64,000 nucleotides of DNA from Allobosea sp. CRIB-10 (GCF_900112185.1 NZ_FOKP01000028.1:24257-88256); one strand, 5' to 3'; counted from the first letter of the stretch, positions 36,445 through 45,673 are shown. The notes: a model not told the origin generated them from the sequence alone. Numbers and translations: made by a program.

Positions 36445-36799
36445 TGCCTACGCCGCGGCGTCGAAGACGGCTCAGAACGTCCAGTCGCCGCGAGAACTCG
36501 AAGCCGGCCTGCTGCTCAAGGCGGGCGCCCGTCTCCAGATGATCGTCGACGACTGGGCCGGCCGTTCCGGCGATCTCGACGGCGCCCTGGCGTATAACCG
36601 CAAGCTCTGGACCCTTCTGGTCTCGGCGGTGATCGCCGAGGACAATCCGCTGCCGGTCGAGATCAAGCGCAACATCCTGGGCCTCGCCAACTTCATCTTC
36701 AACCGGACGTTCCAGATCGCCGCCGCGCCGGAACCGGCTGCCATCGGCATCCTCGTCAACATCAACCGCGACATCGCTGCCGGCCTGCGCGGCCGCTGA
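36428..36799 (+). CDS. flaF: Flagellin assembly/regulatory protein FlaF
   Basis: FlaF is a small alphaproteobacterial protein required for flagellin secretion or translation, working opposite to FlbT. The 123-residue product has the family segments NAYAAASKTAQNVQSPRELE at the N-terminus, LDGALAYNRKLWTLLVSAV in the middle and LPVEIKRNILGLANFIFNRT towards the C-terminus. Its start overlaps flbT by 17 bases, implying coupled translation. A strong hairpin follows. Confidence 0.95.
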   Translation: MQSGFNAYAAASKTAQNVQSPRELEAGLLLKAGARLQMIVDDWAGRSGDLDGALAYNRKLWTLLVSAVIAEDNPLPVEIKRNILGLANFIFNRTFQIAAAPEPAAIGILVNINRDIAAGLRGR

Positions 36800-36830
36800 C
36801 CGCGAACCAGGCGACATCTCGGACAAAGGA

Positions 36831-36858
36831 AAACGGCCCGGATCGCCCCGGGCCGTTT
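36831..36858. terminator. Bidirectional terminator between flaF and flgL
   Basis: AAACGGCCCG (36831-36840) pairs with CGGGCCGTTT (36849-36858) around an 8-base loop. T-runs follow on both strands (TTTTCTTTT on plus, TTTTCCTTT on minus), so it can terminate both the convergent flaF and flgL transcripts. Confidence 0.88.
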
Positions 36859-36881
36859 TCTTTTGCCGCCGGGCGGCAACG

Positions 36882-38396
36882 TCAGAGGTAGTTCGTCAGG
36901 CGCAGCTGCGACAGCATCGAGGTGGTCTGATAACTCGCCTGCAGAGTGGTCTGCAGCGCCAGGATCTGCATCGCCACCTCCTCCTTGGTGATGTCCTCGA
37001 CCCCTGCGAGCGTCGTGCTCAGATAGTCCTTGGTCGCGGTGTGCCGCTCCTTGGCCTGGGCCATCGCGGTCTGGGCCGAGCCGAGCTCGACGATGATCTC
37101 CGACGGGTTCTGCGTACCGGGCGCGAAACCGATATTGCTGCGCACCCGCTCGGTCATCGCCTCGTAGCGCAGCTTCGAGTTCGCATCGCTTGCCGGAAAG
37201 GTCTCGGCCGCCATGATGGCGAACTGCGCCAGGCCGGTGCGGAACGCCTCTTCGTTCGCGCGGGCGCCGGCTGCCACCTGCTGGCCCTGGTCGACCTGGA
37301 CGCTGGCCGTCGCCCGGGCCGAGCCGGCGGCATCGTCGCCCTGATACCAGATGACGGTATTGGCGGCGGTCCCGGGCGCGGGCGCGGCGGTCGCGGTGTC
37401 GAAAGGCGGCCCAGGCACCCGGAGCGGCGGGTCGCCCGGGCTGCCGGCGAAGAAGTCCTTGGCGGCCACTTGAGCCGAAGCACCCGACAATGACGTCTTC
37501 GCCTCGCGCGACAGCGCCGCGCCGATCGCCGTGCGCAGGTTCGCGGCGGTCGCGTTGGCGTCGACCCCGATGACGAAGCCTTCGGCGGGATCGCCGGTCG
37601 TGCCCGCCGCACGCGCCGTCAGGGTGATCTCCTCCGTCGTGCCGTCGGGCAGCGTCAGTGCGATCTTGAGCGTGTCTCCCGGCTGCGGCTGCGCAGCGAC
37701 GTTGACGGCGATATCGGCGGGCGGCCCGGCATTGTAGGCCGTGGTCATCGCTGCCGTGCTGCTCGAGGCACTGGTCAGCTTGAAGCCATAGGGCAAGCCG
37801 GCGGCCTCTTCGGCAATGGTCGCATTCGTACCGGCGCCACCGGTGACGAGCCGGCCCATGCCCCCGGCGCCGAGATCCGCCTGCTTGCGCTCGGAGATCA
37901 ACTGCTTCAGGCCGGCGTGAGTGGCATCACCATCCATGATCAGCGAATAATCCACCACCGGCTCGACATCGGAGGTGCGGCCGGAGAACAAATAGCGGCC
38001 GTTCACCTGCGAATTCAGCAGGTCGAGCGTCTGCTTGAACTTCTCCTCGGCGAGCACCTGCGGCGAAGTGCGGCCGGTCGAGGTCTCGACATAGCTGTCC
38101 GGCCGGGCATCGGCGCGCGTCTCTCCGGCGAGCTTGGTGAAGTTCTCGACCGCCTTGGTCATCAGCTTGAGGTTGACGTCGGCGCGCTGGATGCCGGTCA
38201 GGTAGCCGTCGAGCGTCGAGAGCTTGTTGTTGAGGTCGAGGCTGATGCCGCGATCCATGCCGAGGCCGGCATAGGTCTCCGACTTCTTCTGTGTCGCGAG
38301 CTGGCGCTGCAGGTCGTCGAGCTGCCCGCGCATCGAGACGAACTGGTGCGGATTGGCGAGACGATAGGCGCCGGTGCCGGTGGCGGTGATGGTCAT
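36882..38396 (-). CDS. flgL: Flagellar hook-filament junction protein FlgL
   Basis: FlgL (HAP3) joins hook to filament. The 504-residue protein begins MTITATGTGAYRLANPHQFV, has flagellin-like N- and C-terminal helices (LQRQLATQKKSETYAGLG, and near the end DITKEEVAMQILALQTTLQA) and a long Ala/Gly/Pro-rich central insertion (about residues 195-375) that makes it longer than classical FlgL. The ATG at 38396 is chosen because GAGGAG precedes it. It follows flgK by 11 bases as the last gene of flgE-flgK-flgL. Confidence 0.92.
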   Translation of the reverse strand: MTITATGTGAYRLANPHQFVSMRGQLDDLQRQLATQKKSETYAGLGMDRGISLDLNNKLSTLDGYLTGIQRADVNLKLMTKAVENFTKLAGETRADARPDSYVETSTGRTSPQVLAEEKFKQTLDLLNSQVNGRYLFSGRTSDVEPVVDYSLIMDGDATHAGLKQLISERKQADLGAGGMGRLVTGGAGTNATIAEEAAGLPYGFKLTSASSSTAAMTTAYNAGPPADIAVNVAAQPQPGDTLKIALTLPDGTTEEITLTARAAGTTGDPAEGFVIGVDANATAANLRTAIGAALSREAKTSLSGASAQVAAKDFFAGSPGDPPLRVPGPPFDTATAAPAPGTAANTVIWYQGDDAAGSARATASVQVDQGQQVAAGARANEEAFRTGLAQFAIMAAETFPASDANSKLRYEAMTERVRSNIGFAPGTQNPSEIIVELGSAQTAMAQAKERHTATKDYLSTTLAGVEDITKEEVAMQILALQTTLQASYQTTSMLSQLRLTNYL

Positions 38397-38407
38397 CGAC
38401 GATCTCC

Positions 38408-40273
38408 TCACAGTCTCATCAGCACGTCGAGCAACTCCTTGACCGTGGAGATGACGCGTGCGTTGGCGGCGTAGGCGCTCTGGAGCTCGATCAGGTTCGA
38501 CATTTCCTCGTCGACATTGACCTTGGTGTCTTCGAGGAAGCGGCTCTGCACCGAGGCGAAGGCGACCTGCTGGCCCTCGTCGAGGCGCTTGGCCTGCTCG
38601 CTCGCCTGGCCCTGGCCGGCGACGACGCGCTGGACCAGGCTCGACACCGTGCCGGTCGAGGTCGCGGTCGAGCCGTCGAAGCCGGTCGAATTGGTGAAGC
38701 TGCGCTGGCTCGAGGTCAGCCGGTCATAGAGGAATTTCGGCCGGGTCGTATCGCCCTGCGGAGTCGCCGGGCTGGTGTTGTAGATGACGAGCCGCGAGCG
38801 ATCGGCGATCAGGTCCGGATTGACGGCGATGCGCGAGGCGAAGCCGACCGATTGCGCCCCGCCCTCATAGGAGCCGGTATAGGCGCCATTGTTGCGGCCA
38901 TCGACGAAGAAGGGCAGTTCGCTCGTGCCGCCGGTCAGGGAGGTCTGGGTCGGGCGCGCGGTCAGGCCGACGACGTCGCGCGTCCCGGCCGCCCCGTCAT
39001 CGACGATGCGCAGCACCGAGCCGGTGTTCGAGACGGTGAAGCCGGGACCGACCGCCGCCTGCATCTGGGCCGCGACCGAAGCCGGGCCGCCGGAGAAATC
39101 GATGCCGATGACGCGATTGTTGGGATCACCCTGGGCCGAGGCCGGCAGCGGCAGCGATGCCGCCGACTCGACGCGCACGAAGGTGAAGCGCTGCGTCTGA
39201 CCGCCGGGCGTCACCTTGTAGTCGAGCGTCACCGAATTGCCGGACTGCAAGCCGGCGAGATCGACATCGAAGCCGGTCGCTGCGCCCGCGGTCACCGCCG
39301 TGCCGGCGATCTCGCGGTCCGAGAGTGCGCTGGAGAGCTGGGCGGCGATCTCGTCGAGCTGGGCCTGCGCCTGCACCAGCGTCTTGTCGCGCAACTCGAT
39401 CAGCGCGCCGATCTCGCCGGAGCGGAAGCTGTTGTTGGCGATGGCATCAGAGGTGTTGCCGGAGAGGTCCCGCGCGACGATCGTGCCGACGGTGCGCTGG
39501 GCGGGATCGCTGCTCCATTTCGATTGCGGGCCGATATTGGCGCGCGCGTCGAACTCGAACGTGACCGTCGGACGGCCGTCGAAGAGCTGGGTGCCCGATG
39601 CGGTGGTGATGCTGACCGACCCGTTCGGCCGCTCATCCGTGCGGATTTCGACATATTGCGACAGCTCGGAGATGATCCGATCGCGCTGGTCGCGCAGATC
39701 CGCCGTGCCCGCGCTCTGCTGGGCGTTGACGATGCGCGCATTGACGTTGGTGAGCTGCTCGAGCAGTTCATTGGTGCGCGTCACCGCCGCGCCGATGCCG
39801 GCTTCCGCCTGGGCGCGCTGCTGCTGCACGCCGTCCGACAGGCCGCGCAGCCGGTTGGCGAGCTGGCTCGCCGCATCGATCACGGCGGTGCGGTTGGTAT
39901 AGGACGACGGATCGTTCTGCAGCGCCTGCAGCGAGCTTGTGAACTTGCTGTACATCGAGTCCAGCGCGGTCGCGCTGCCCGGGGCGCCGTAGAGCTTGTC
40001 GAGATTGGCGAAGACCTGCGCGCGCGTCGAGGTGTAGGCCGCGCCCGAACTCTCCTGCAGCAGCTGGTGCTGGACGATCCGGTCGAGCAGGCGCTGGACA
40101 TTGGGATTGCTGACCCCAACGGTGCCGCCGGAGACCGAATCGACGCTCGACGTCGTGCGCCGGACATAGCCGGGCGTGCCGGCATTGGCGACGTTCTGCG
40201 AGACGACGCCGATGCCGATCTGCGAGCTGTGCAGACCGGAAATGGCGGTGCCGAGCGCGGTGTTGAGACCCAT
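38408..40273 (-). CDS. flgK: Flagellar hook-associated protein FlgK
   Basis: FlgK (HAP1) sits between hook and FlgL. The 621-residue protein has the N-terminal signature LNTALGTAISGLHSSQIGI followed by VSQNVANAGTPGYVRR, and the C-terminal helix VDEEMSNLIELQSAYAANAR, then VISTVKELLDVLMRL. AGGAG precedes the ATG at 40273; a TTG at 40279 in the same frame is less likely. flgL follows closely; flgE lies upstream, separated by a 77-bp gap that contains a hairpin. Confidence 0.95.
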   Translation of the reverse strand: MGLNTALGTAISGLHSSQIGIGVVSQNVANAGTPGYVRRTTSSVDSVSGGTVGVSNPNVQRLLDRIVQHQLLQESSGAAYTSTRAQVFANLDKLYGAPGSATALDSMYSKFTSSLQALQNDPSSYTNRTAVIDAASQLANRLRGLSDGVQQQRAQAEAGIGAAVTRTNELLEQLTNVNARIVNAQQSAGTADLRDQRDRIISELSQYVEIRTDERPNGSVSITTASGTQLFDGRPTVTFEFDARANIGPQSKWSSDPAQRTVGTIVARDLSGNTSDAIANNSFRSGEIGALIELRDKTLVQAQAQLDEIAAQLSSALSDREIAGTAVTAGAATGFDVDLAGLQSGNSVTLDYKVTPGGQTQRFTFVRVESAASLPLPASAQGDPNNRVIGIDFSGGPASVAAQMQAAVGPGFTVSNTGSVLRIVDDGAAGTRDVVGLTARPTQTSLTGGTSELPFFVDGRNNGAYTGSYEGGAQSVGFASRIAVNPDLIADRSRLVIYNTSPATPQGDTTRPKFLYDRLTSSQRSFTNSTGFDGSTATSTGTVSSLVQRVVAGQGQASEQAKRLDEGQQVAFASVQSRFLEDTKVNVDEEMSNLIELQSAYAANARVISTVKELLDVLMRL

Positions 40274-40310
40274 CGTCAACTCCTGTCGTCTTTGGCTCGT
40301 TGCTTCGGCC

Positions 40311-40326
40311 CGGCCCTTCTGGGCCG
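40311..40326 (-). terminator. Small hairpin between flgE and flgK
   Basis: CGGCCC-TTCT-GGGCCG is a perfect 6-bp stem with a tetraloop, 24 bases downstream of the flgE stop (minus strand). No T-run of note follows, so it may be a partial terminator or an mRNA-stabilising stem rather than a full stop. Confidence 0.45.
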
Positions 40327-40350
40327 TCGGGCCAGGCCTCGGTCAGCCGC

Positions 40351-41766
40351 TCAGCGGATGATGTTGAAGACGTCGCGCAGCATCTCCTGCGCCGTCGAGA
40401 TCACCTTGGTGTTGGCCGAATAGGCCTGCTGGGTGACGATCATCTTCGAGAATTCGTCGGCGATGTCGGTATTGGACTGCTCGACATTGCCGCCGATCAG
40501 CGCCGCGGTGCCGAGCCCGACGATCGGCGCGCCCGACTCGATCGTCTCCTCGAAGGCGCCGCCATCGAGGCGTTTCAGCGCGTTGCCTGCGTTGAAGCGG
40601 GCGACCGCGATCTGGGCCAGCGCCACGACTTGGCCATTGCTGAAGGTGCCGATCACCTGGCCTTCGTTTGAGATCGAGACCCGGTCGAGCGTGCCGGCGG
40701 TGTAGCCGTTCTGGCGGATGCTGCGGGCGTCGATCTGGCCGCTGGTATCGCCGTTCTGGGTCAGGCTGGTGCCGTTGGTGACGATGCTGATGGGGGCGGT
40801 GGCGGGCGAGATGGCGTTTCCGCCGATCGTCATGGGCGGGATGGTGATGTTGCCGTTGACCGGGAAGGTCATCTTGCCGGTGTTGTCGAAGGTGACGTCG
40901 ACGTTGACGTTGCGATAGGCGACGGTCGCGCCGGTCGCGCCAGTGTTCTCGGCGATGAACAGGTTCCAGGTGTCGGGCGTTCCCGGCGCCGGAGTGGTCG
41001 TCGCATTGGAGACCTTGGCCCAGCGCAGTTCGACGCTCGTCGCCTTGCCGAGCGTATCGTAGACCGTGACCGAACCGCCGGGGATCGAGCGGTTGAGGAA
41101 GGTCGTCAGGTCGGTGCCGATCACCGTGCCGGTGCCGCCCGATGCCGTCGTACCGGGGTTCGTGCCGAAGCCCGTACCCGCATTCAGCAGCTCGGAGCCC
41201 GGCGTCGTCGAAACGGCGCTGTTGGTCTTCGGATAGGCCGGGATATTGGCGCTGTATTCGATCTGGGTCGTCGCCTTGGCCGGGAACTGGTCCTTGGTGA
41301 TGCGCAGCACATCGGGCTGGCTGCCGATCACCTGGCCGGTGACGGGGTCGATCTTCTGGCCCTTCAGATAGTAACCCGCGCCGTTGACGAGATAGCCGTC
41401 GGCGTCGAAGTCGAAATCGCCGCGGCGGGTGTAGAGATTGGTGTTGGCGAATTGGGTCGAGGCACCGACGCCACTCTGGCGCTGGTCGACCACGAAGAAG
41501 CCGTCGCCGTTGATGGCGGCGTTGGTGTCGATGCGGGTGGCGTTGAGGTCGCCCTGGATCGTGTTGGTGGCGCGGCTATAGGAGGCGACCGAGCCGGCGA
41601 TCTGGCGGTTCAGCGCTGAATCCGGCACGAGGTCGGAGAAACTGGTATCGACCCGCTTGAAACCGGCGGTGCGCGAGTTCGCGATGTTGCCGGAGATATT
41701 CTCAAGGGCATAGGACTGGGCCTGCATGCCCGTCACGGCCGTCGTCAGAGCACTGAAAACACCCAT
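40351..41766 (-). CDS. flgE: Flagellar hook protein FlgE
   Basis: FlgE builds the hook, the universal joint outside the cell. The 471-residue protein has the axial N-terminal signature SALTTAVTGMQAQSYALENI followed by SGNIANSRTAGFKR, internal FlgE-type segments (INGDGFFVVDQ, GDFDFDADGYLVNGAGYYL) and the C-terminal helix EQSNTDIADEFSKMIVTQQA, then YSANTKVISTAQEML. It is the first gene of flgE-flgK-flgL, with a sigma-54-like element about 70 bases upstream. Confidence 0.95.
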   Translation of the reverse strand: MGVFSALTTAVTGMQAQSYALENISGNIANSRTAGFKRVDTSFSDLVPDSALNRQIAGSVASYSRATNTIQGDLNATRIDTNAAINGDGFFVVDQRQSGVGASTQFANTNLYTRRGDFDFDADGYLVNGAGYYLKGQKIDPVTGQVIGSQPDVLRITKDQFPAKATTQIEYSANIPAYPKTNSAVSTTPGSELLNAGTGFGTNPGTTASGGTGTVIGTDLTTFLNRSIPGGSVTVYDTLGKATSVELRWAKVSNATTTPAPGTPDTWNLFIAENTGATGATVAYRNVNVDVTFDNTGKMTFPVNGNITIPPMTIGGNAISPATAPISIVTNGTSLTQNGDTSGQIDARSIRQNGYTAGTLDRVSISNEGQVIGTFSNGQVVALAQIAVARFNAGNALKRLDGGAFEETIESGAPIVGLGTAALIGGNVEQSNTDIADEFSKMIVTQQAYSANTKVISTAQEMLRDVFNIIR

Positions 41767-41836
41767 CGCAACCTCACCTGGTCGTCAGACCTGGACAGCG
41801 CCCCCCATGGGCGGCATGTCGAACCGAGGCTGAGTT

Positions 41837-41852
41837 TGCACGGCCTGTGCCA
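41837..41852 (-). promoter_or_regulatory. Sigma-54-like promoter of flgE operon
   Basis: On the minus strand TGGCACAGGCCGTGCA has GG and GC separated by ten bases, a perfect TGGCAC -24 element and GTGCA in place of TTGCA at -12. It ends 70 bases before the flgE start codon. Confidence 0.65.
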
Positions 41853-41954
41853 CGGCCATGCCTGAGATATTTCAAGAGCTTGGATGGTTTTCGAAAGGTT
41901 TACCGACGGTTCCGACCGGGCAGAATCGTCCGCTGCCGGCAAATTCTGCCGGGC

Positions 41955-42956
41955 TCAACTGTCCTTGCCGCCCCAGCCGGAAAGATCGCCGGCGACATCG
42001 GACAGACCCGGCGGCTTCTCCTCGACGAAGGGCAGCGGCCGGCAGACCGCGATGGCCGCGAGCCCGATCCGTGCCGTCAGCAGCCCGTTGAGCACGCCCT
42101 CGCCGAGCTTGGCCGACAGCCGCGCAGCCAGCCCCTGGCCGAGCACCTGCTGGATGACGGCATCGCCCGCCGCGACCCCGCCGGTGACGACGAGATGGCC
42201 GAGCACCTGCCGCGCCAGCCGGAACAAGCCGAGAGCGCCGGGGCGGCCGGCATAGATCGTCGCGATCGAACGCAGCAGCCTTGCGCAGGCGACGAGGACG
42301 AAGACGACGTCGACCAGCGCCCGCGGGCTCACTGCCGTCACCAGCGAGACGCGCCGCGCCGCCTGCGCCACCTGCGCCTGCGCGAGCGCATCGAGCGGCG
42401 CGAGCAGGCTGCGCTCGGCGACCGTGAGCAGATCGCGAGCGGCGAGGAGTTGCGGCGTATGCGCCGAGAGCTCCGCCCTGCCCTTCGCGGTTTCCGGCCG
42501 GGCGGCATAGAGCTTGTCGAGATCGGCAGCGACGCCTCGCGCCTTGGCAAGGTCGCTCTCGGCCAGCGCCGCGACGGCGCGCTCGCGCAGCGCCTCGACC
42601 CGCCGCTCGCGCAGGATGTCGCGCAGCACCCGCATCAGGATGACCAGCAGCGCCAGCGCCGCAATGCCGGCGCAGACCAATGCAGCAATGCCGACGGCCG
42701 GGTTGAGGGCGAGCAGCCAGCGGATCGTCTGCTCGGCCCAGACCGTGACGGACAGAGCGAGCAGGCCCGACAGCGCCGCGACGAACAGGCTGCCCCAGCT
42801 GAAGCGGCGACGCCTCGGCTGCGGAATCGGAGTGGCTTCCGGCTCGATCGGCTCGACCTCCGGCACGACGGCGACATCGCCGCGTCCGCCGAAGACGGCA
42901 TCGTCGGAGGAACTGTCCTGCGGATCGAGACGGATGGCGCGCGGTGCCTTGCTCAT
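41955..42956 (-). CDS. YcjF/TIGR01620-like membrane protein
   Basis: A 333-residue protein of the YcjF (TIGR01620, DUF697) type. The N-terminus is hydrophilic, then two hydrophobic helices lie at about residues 55-75 and 87-108, and the C-terminal DUF697-like domain contains VSLVTAVSPRALVDVVFVL and QVLGHLVVTGGVAAGDAV. It partners the YcjX-like GTPase/ATPase immediately upstream (13-bp gap), as in many proteobacteria, where the pair sits with phage-shock or envelope-stress genes. Function not established. Confidence 0.85.
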   Translation of the reverse strand: MSKAPRAIRLDPQDSSSDDAVFGGRGDVAVVPEVEPIEPEATPIPQPRRRRFSWGSLFVAALSGLLALSVTVWAEQTIRWLLALNPAVGIAALVCAGIAALALLVILMRVLRDILRERRVEALRERAVAALAESDLAKARGVAADLDKLYAARPETAKGRAELSAHTPQLLAARDLLTVAERSLLAPLDALAQAQVAQAARRVSLVTAVSPRALVDVVFVLVACARLLRSIATIYAGRPGALGLFRLARQVLGHLVVTGGVAAGDAVIQQVLGQGLAARLSAKLGEGVLNGLLTARIGLAAIAVCRPLPFVEEKPPGLSDVAGDLSGWGGKDS

Positions 42957-42969
42957 GCTCAGCCCTCCT

Positions 42970-44418
42970 TCACGCCAATCTGTCCCCGATCAGGAACTCC
43001 AACGCGCGGTCGAGGCGGATCTGCGGCGGCGGCGCAAGGCGCCCGCCCGCATCCGGCTTGACCAGCGGCGGCCGGAAGCGCGGCGCCCGGACATGCCAGC
43101 GCGGCGCATCGGGATCGAAGATCGCCTCGGGCCGATTCGGCAGGTCGCCGGGGAAAATCGCGGCTTCCGCGTGCCCGTCGAAGACCTCGCCGTCCACGGC
43201 CTCGCCCGCCTCGGGCACGCCGGCGATGGCCGGCAATTCCTCACGCCCCTCTCGGATGCGAACCTCGCGCGTCGCGCGGATCGCGGCGAAGGCCATCGCC
43301 TCGACCTTGGCCCCCGCCCCTTGCGCCCGTGATGCAGCCCGGGCGACCAGATGTGACATCACCCCGGCGAGCCGGTCATGGCTGGTGTGATGGAGATGGT
43401 CGGCCTTGGTCGCGGCGAACAGCACCTTCTCGATCCGCGGCGCGAACAGGCTCGACAACAGGCTGTTGCGGCCGACCGCAAAAGCCGAGAGCGCTTGACC
43501 GAGTGCGGTTTCGAGATCGGCGAGCGCGGCGGGCCCGGCATCGAGCGCCGCCAGCGCGTCGACCAGCACGATCTGCCGGTCGAGCCGGGCGAAATGCTCG
43601 CGGAAGAACGGGCCGACCACGACGCGCTTATAGGCCTCGAAGCGCTCCGCCATCAGCCCGGCGAGCGTGCCGGCCTGCGGCTGCGCACCCGGCGGCAGAT
43701 CCAGCGGCGCAAAGGTCAGGGCCGGCGAGCCTTCGAGATCGCCCGGCATCAGGAAGCGGCCGGGCGGCGTCACCGCCACCGCCTCGGGATCGGCGCGCAA
43801 GGCGGCGAGATAGGCCTTGAAAACATCGCTCGCCGCTTCGGCCGCGAGCTCGTCCGCCGGCCCCGTCGGGTCGCGCTGCCTGAGATCGTCGAGCCAGGGG
43901 CCGGCGATCTCGAGCCGGTGCGCCTTGCGCGCATCCGCGACCGCCTGCGCCGACCAGCTCGCATAGTCCTGACCGATCAAAGCGAGGTCGAGCAGCCATT
44001 CGCCGGGATAGTCGACGATGTCGAGCGTCAGCGTCGCCGGCCCCTTGAACCAGCCTTCGGCGCGCTCATAATCGATCTCGATCCGAAGCTCCGAGATGCG
44101 GCGGGTCGAGTCCGGCCAACGCCGATCCGGCCCCGACAGCGCCGCGCGATGCGCCTCATAGGGAAAGCGTGGGATTTCGGGATCGGGCTGCGGCACCAGC
44201 CGGACCCGGGCGATACGCCCTTCCGCCGAAGCCTTCAGCACCGGCAGCCTGGCGCCTTCGACCAGGTTCTGGATCAGCGCGGTGGTGAAGACCGTCTTGC
44301 CCGAGCGCGACAGGCCGGTGACGCCGATACGCAGGCGCGGCCTGGCGAAGCCCAGCAAGCTGTCGCCGAAGGCGAGCGCGGCATTGCGCGCCTCGTCGAG
44401 ATAGGAACCGGACGCCAT
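42970..44418 (-). CDS. YcjX-like P-loop ATPase/GTPase (DUF463)
   Basis: A 482-residue P-loop protein of the YcjX/DUF463 family. The Walker A motif GLSRSGKT is at residues 35-42, a TLDIVDYPGEWLLDL segment contains the Walker B-like Asp, and FAATKADHLHHTSHDRL is the conserved C-terminal nucleotide-specificity-like region (TKAD). Gene order ycjX-ycjF with a sixA-like gene upstream suggests one operon. The cellular role of the family (proposed stress-linked membrane maintenance) is not settled. Confidence 0.88.
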   Translation of the reverse strand: MASGSYLDEARNAALAFGDSLLGFARPRLRIGVTGLSRSGKTVFTTALIQNLVEGARLPVLKASAEGRIARVRLVPQPDPEIPRFPYEAHRAALSGPDRRWPDSTRRISELRIEIDYERAEGWFKGPATLTLDIVDYPGEWLLDLALIGQDYASWSAQAVADARKAHRLEIAGPWLDDLRQRDPTGPADELAAEAASDVFKAYLAALRADPEAVAVTPPGRFLMPGDLEGSPALTFAPLDLPPGAQPQAGTLAGLMAERFEAYKRVVVGPFFREHFARLDRQIVLVDALAALDAGPAALADLETALGQALSAFAVGRNSLLSSLFAPRIEKVLFAATKADHLHHTSHDRLAGVMSHLVARAASRAQGAGAKVEAMAFAAIRATREVRIREGREELPAIAGVPEAGEAVDGEVFDGHAEAAIFPGDLPNRPEAIFDPDAPRWHVRAPRFRPPLVKPDAGGRLAPPPQIRLDRALEFLIGDRLA

Positions 44419-44431
44419 CAGGCGATCCGCC

Positions 44432-44968
44432 TCATTCGTCGGGCCCCTCGCCGAGCGAAGCCGGCGTGACGAAACGGTCGAGCCGGCCGCCCTGCGCGGC
44501 GAGATCGCGCCAGTCCTCGATGGAAAAATCGATCACGGCGAGGCCGCAGGTCGGATATTTCTGCGCCATCCTTGCCGCCGCATAGCGGTCGCCATGGCCG
44601 GTGAGCCTGGCGGCCAGCTCCTCGAAGCCGGGATTGTGGCCGATCATCAGGAGCGTGCGGACTTCAGGCTCCGTCTCCTGCGCGACCTTGAGCAGGCGCT
44701 CATGCTTGGCCTCGTAGATGCGCGGCTCGTAATGCGTCGCCGGCTTTTCCGGCAGCATCGGCTTGACCAGCTCCCAAGTCTCGGCCGTGCGCTTGGCCGG
44801 CGAGATCAGGACGAGATCAGGCAGCAGCAGCTCCTCGGCGAGATAGCGGCCCATGACCGGAGCGGCTTCGCGCCCGCGGGTGGCGAGCGGCCGGTCGCGG
44901 TCGGCGGTGTTGGCGGGCCAGGCCGATTTGGCGTGGCGCAGGAGCATGAGGCGGCGCATGGCCGCCAT
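44432..44968 (-). CDS. SixA-type histidine phosphatase family protein
   Basis: A 178-residue histidine phosphatase. The catalytic RHA motif is in LMLLRHAKSAW, typical of SixA-like phosphohistidine phosphatases, and the second histidine is in LLMIGHNPGFEELA. Downstream basic residues complete the pocket. ATG 44968 abuts the TetR gene stop; ATG 44959 (MRRLMLLRHAKS) is equally possible. It lies between the tetR and ycjX genes in the same operon. Target protein unknown. Confidence 0.87.
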   Translation of the reverse strand: MAAMRRLMLLRHAKSAWPANTADRDRPLATRGREAAPVMGRYLAEELLLPDLVLISPAKRTAETWELVKPMLPEKPATHYEPRIYEAKHERLLKVAQETEPEVRTLLMIGHNPGFEELAARLTGHGDRYAAARMAQKYPTCGLAVIDFSIEDWRDLAAQGGRLDRFVTPASLGEGPDE

Positions 44969-45673
44969 CTAACCATGGCTGGCGGGATTTGCGAGTGTCA
45001 GGCTCGCGGAAGCTCGCACGGCGGCGAGCAGCATCTCCATCAGCCGGCCCGAATACAGCGCGATCAGCCGCCCGCGCCCGCCCGGCTGCATCTCCAGAGG
45101 GGCGAGCTGGCCGTCGATCAGCATGGTCGAAAAGCCATGGGTGACCGACCAGACGAACAGGATCTCGGCAAGATCGAGGTCGCCGGCATAGCTCGACGGC
45201 AGGCGCGTCAGGACATCGCTGTCGATCTCATGCCCGAGCGCCAGCTTCGTCTCGCGCACCAGGATACCGAAGGCGCGGATCGCGGCGCGGCGCAGCTCTT
45301 CATCGTTGTTCTTCAGGCCGAGCCGGCCGAAGGCGACGCGGAAGCGGCCGGGCCGCGCCAGGGCGACGGCAAGATAGGCCTCGCAGATTGCAGCGAGCCG
45401 GTCGCCGCCGGACGCCTGCGCCTTAGCGACAGCCGTCTCCATCTCCTGCGAGAGATCGTCGAAGCCGAGCGTCGCGATCGCGGTCAGCAGGCCGACGAGA
45501 TTACCGAAATGATGTGCCGGCGCGGCGGGCGAAACCCCGGCCCGGCGGGCGCATTCGCGCAGGGTGAAGCCGCCGACGCCTTTCTCGGCCAGCACCGCCT
45601 CGGCCGCGTCGATCATTGCCTGGCGCAGATCGCCGTGATGGTAGCCGCCCCGCTTGCTGACCTTGGTATCCAT
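44969..45673 (-). CDS. TetR family transcriptional regulator
   Basis: A 234-residue regulator beginning MDTKVSKRGGYHHGDLRQAM, with the TetR HTH GGFTLRECARRAGVSPAAPA followed by HHFGNLVGLL. The C-terminal region is TetR_C-like (WHG-type, GRFRVAFGRLGLKN and LFVWSVTHGFSTML). The start is taken at ATG 45673, where the HTH is correctly placed; the open frame upstream crosses the promoter palindrome. It is divergent from the ABA4-like membrane protein gene and first in an operon with sixA-ycjX-ycjF-like genes. Confidence 0.88.
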   Translation of the reverse strand: MDTKVSKRGGYHHGDLRQAMIDAAEAVLAEKGVGGFTLRECARRAGVSPAAPAHHFGNLVGLLTAIATLGFDDLSQEMETAVAKAQASGGDRLAAICEAYLAVALARPGRFRVAFGRLGLKNNDEELRRAAIRAFGILVRETKLALGHEIDSDVLTRLPSSYAGDLDLAEILFVWSVTHGFSTMLIDGQLAPLEMQPGGRGRLIALYSGRLMEMLLAAVRASASLTLANPASHG

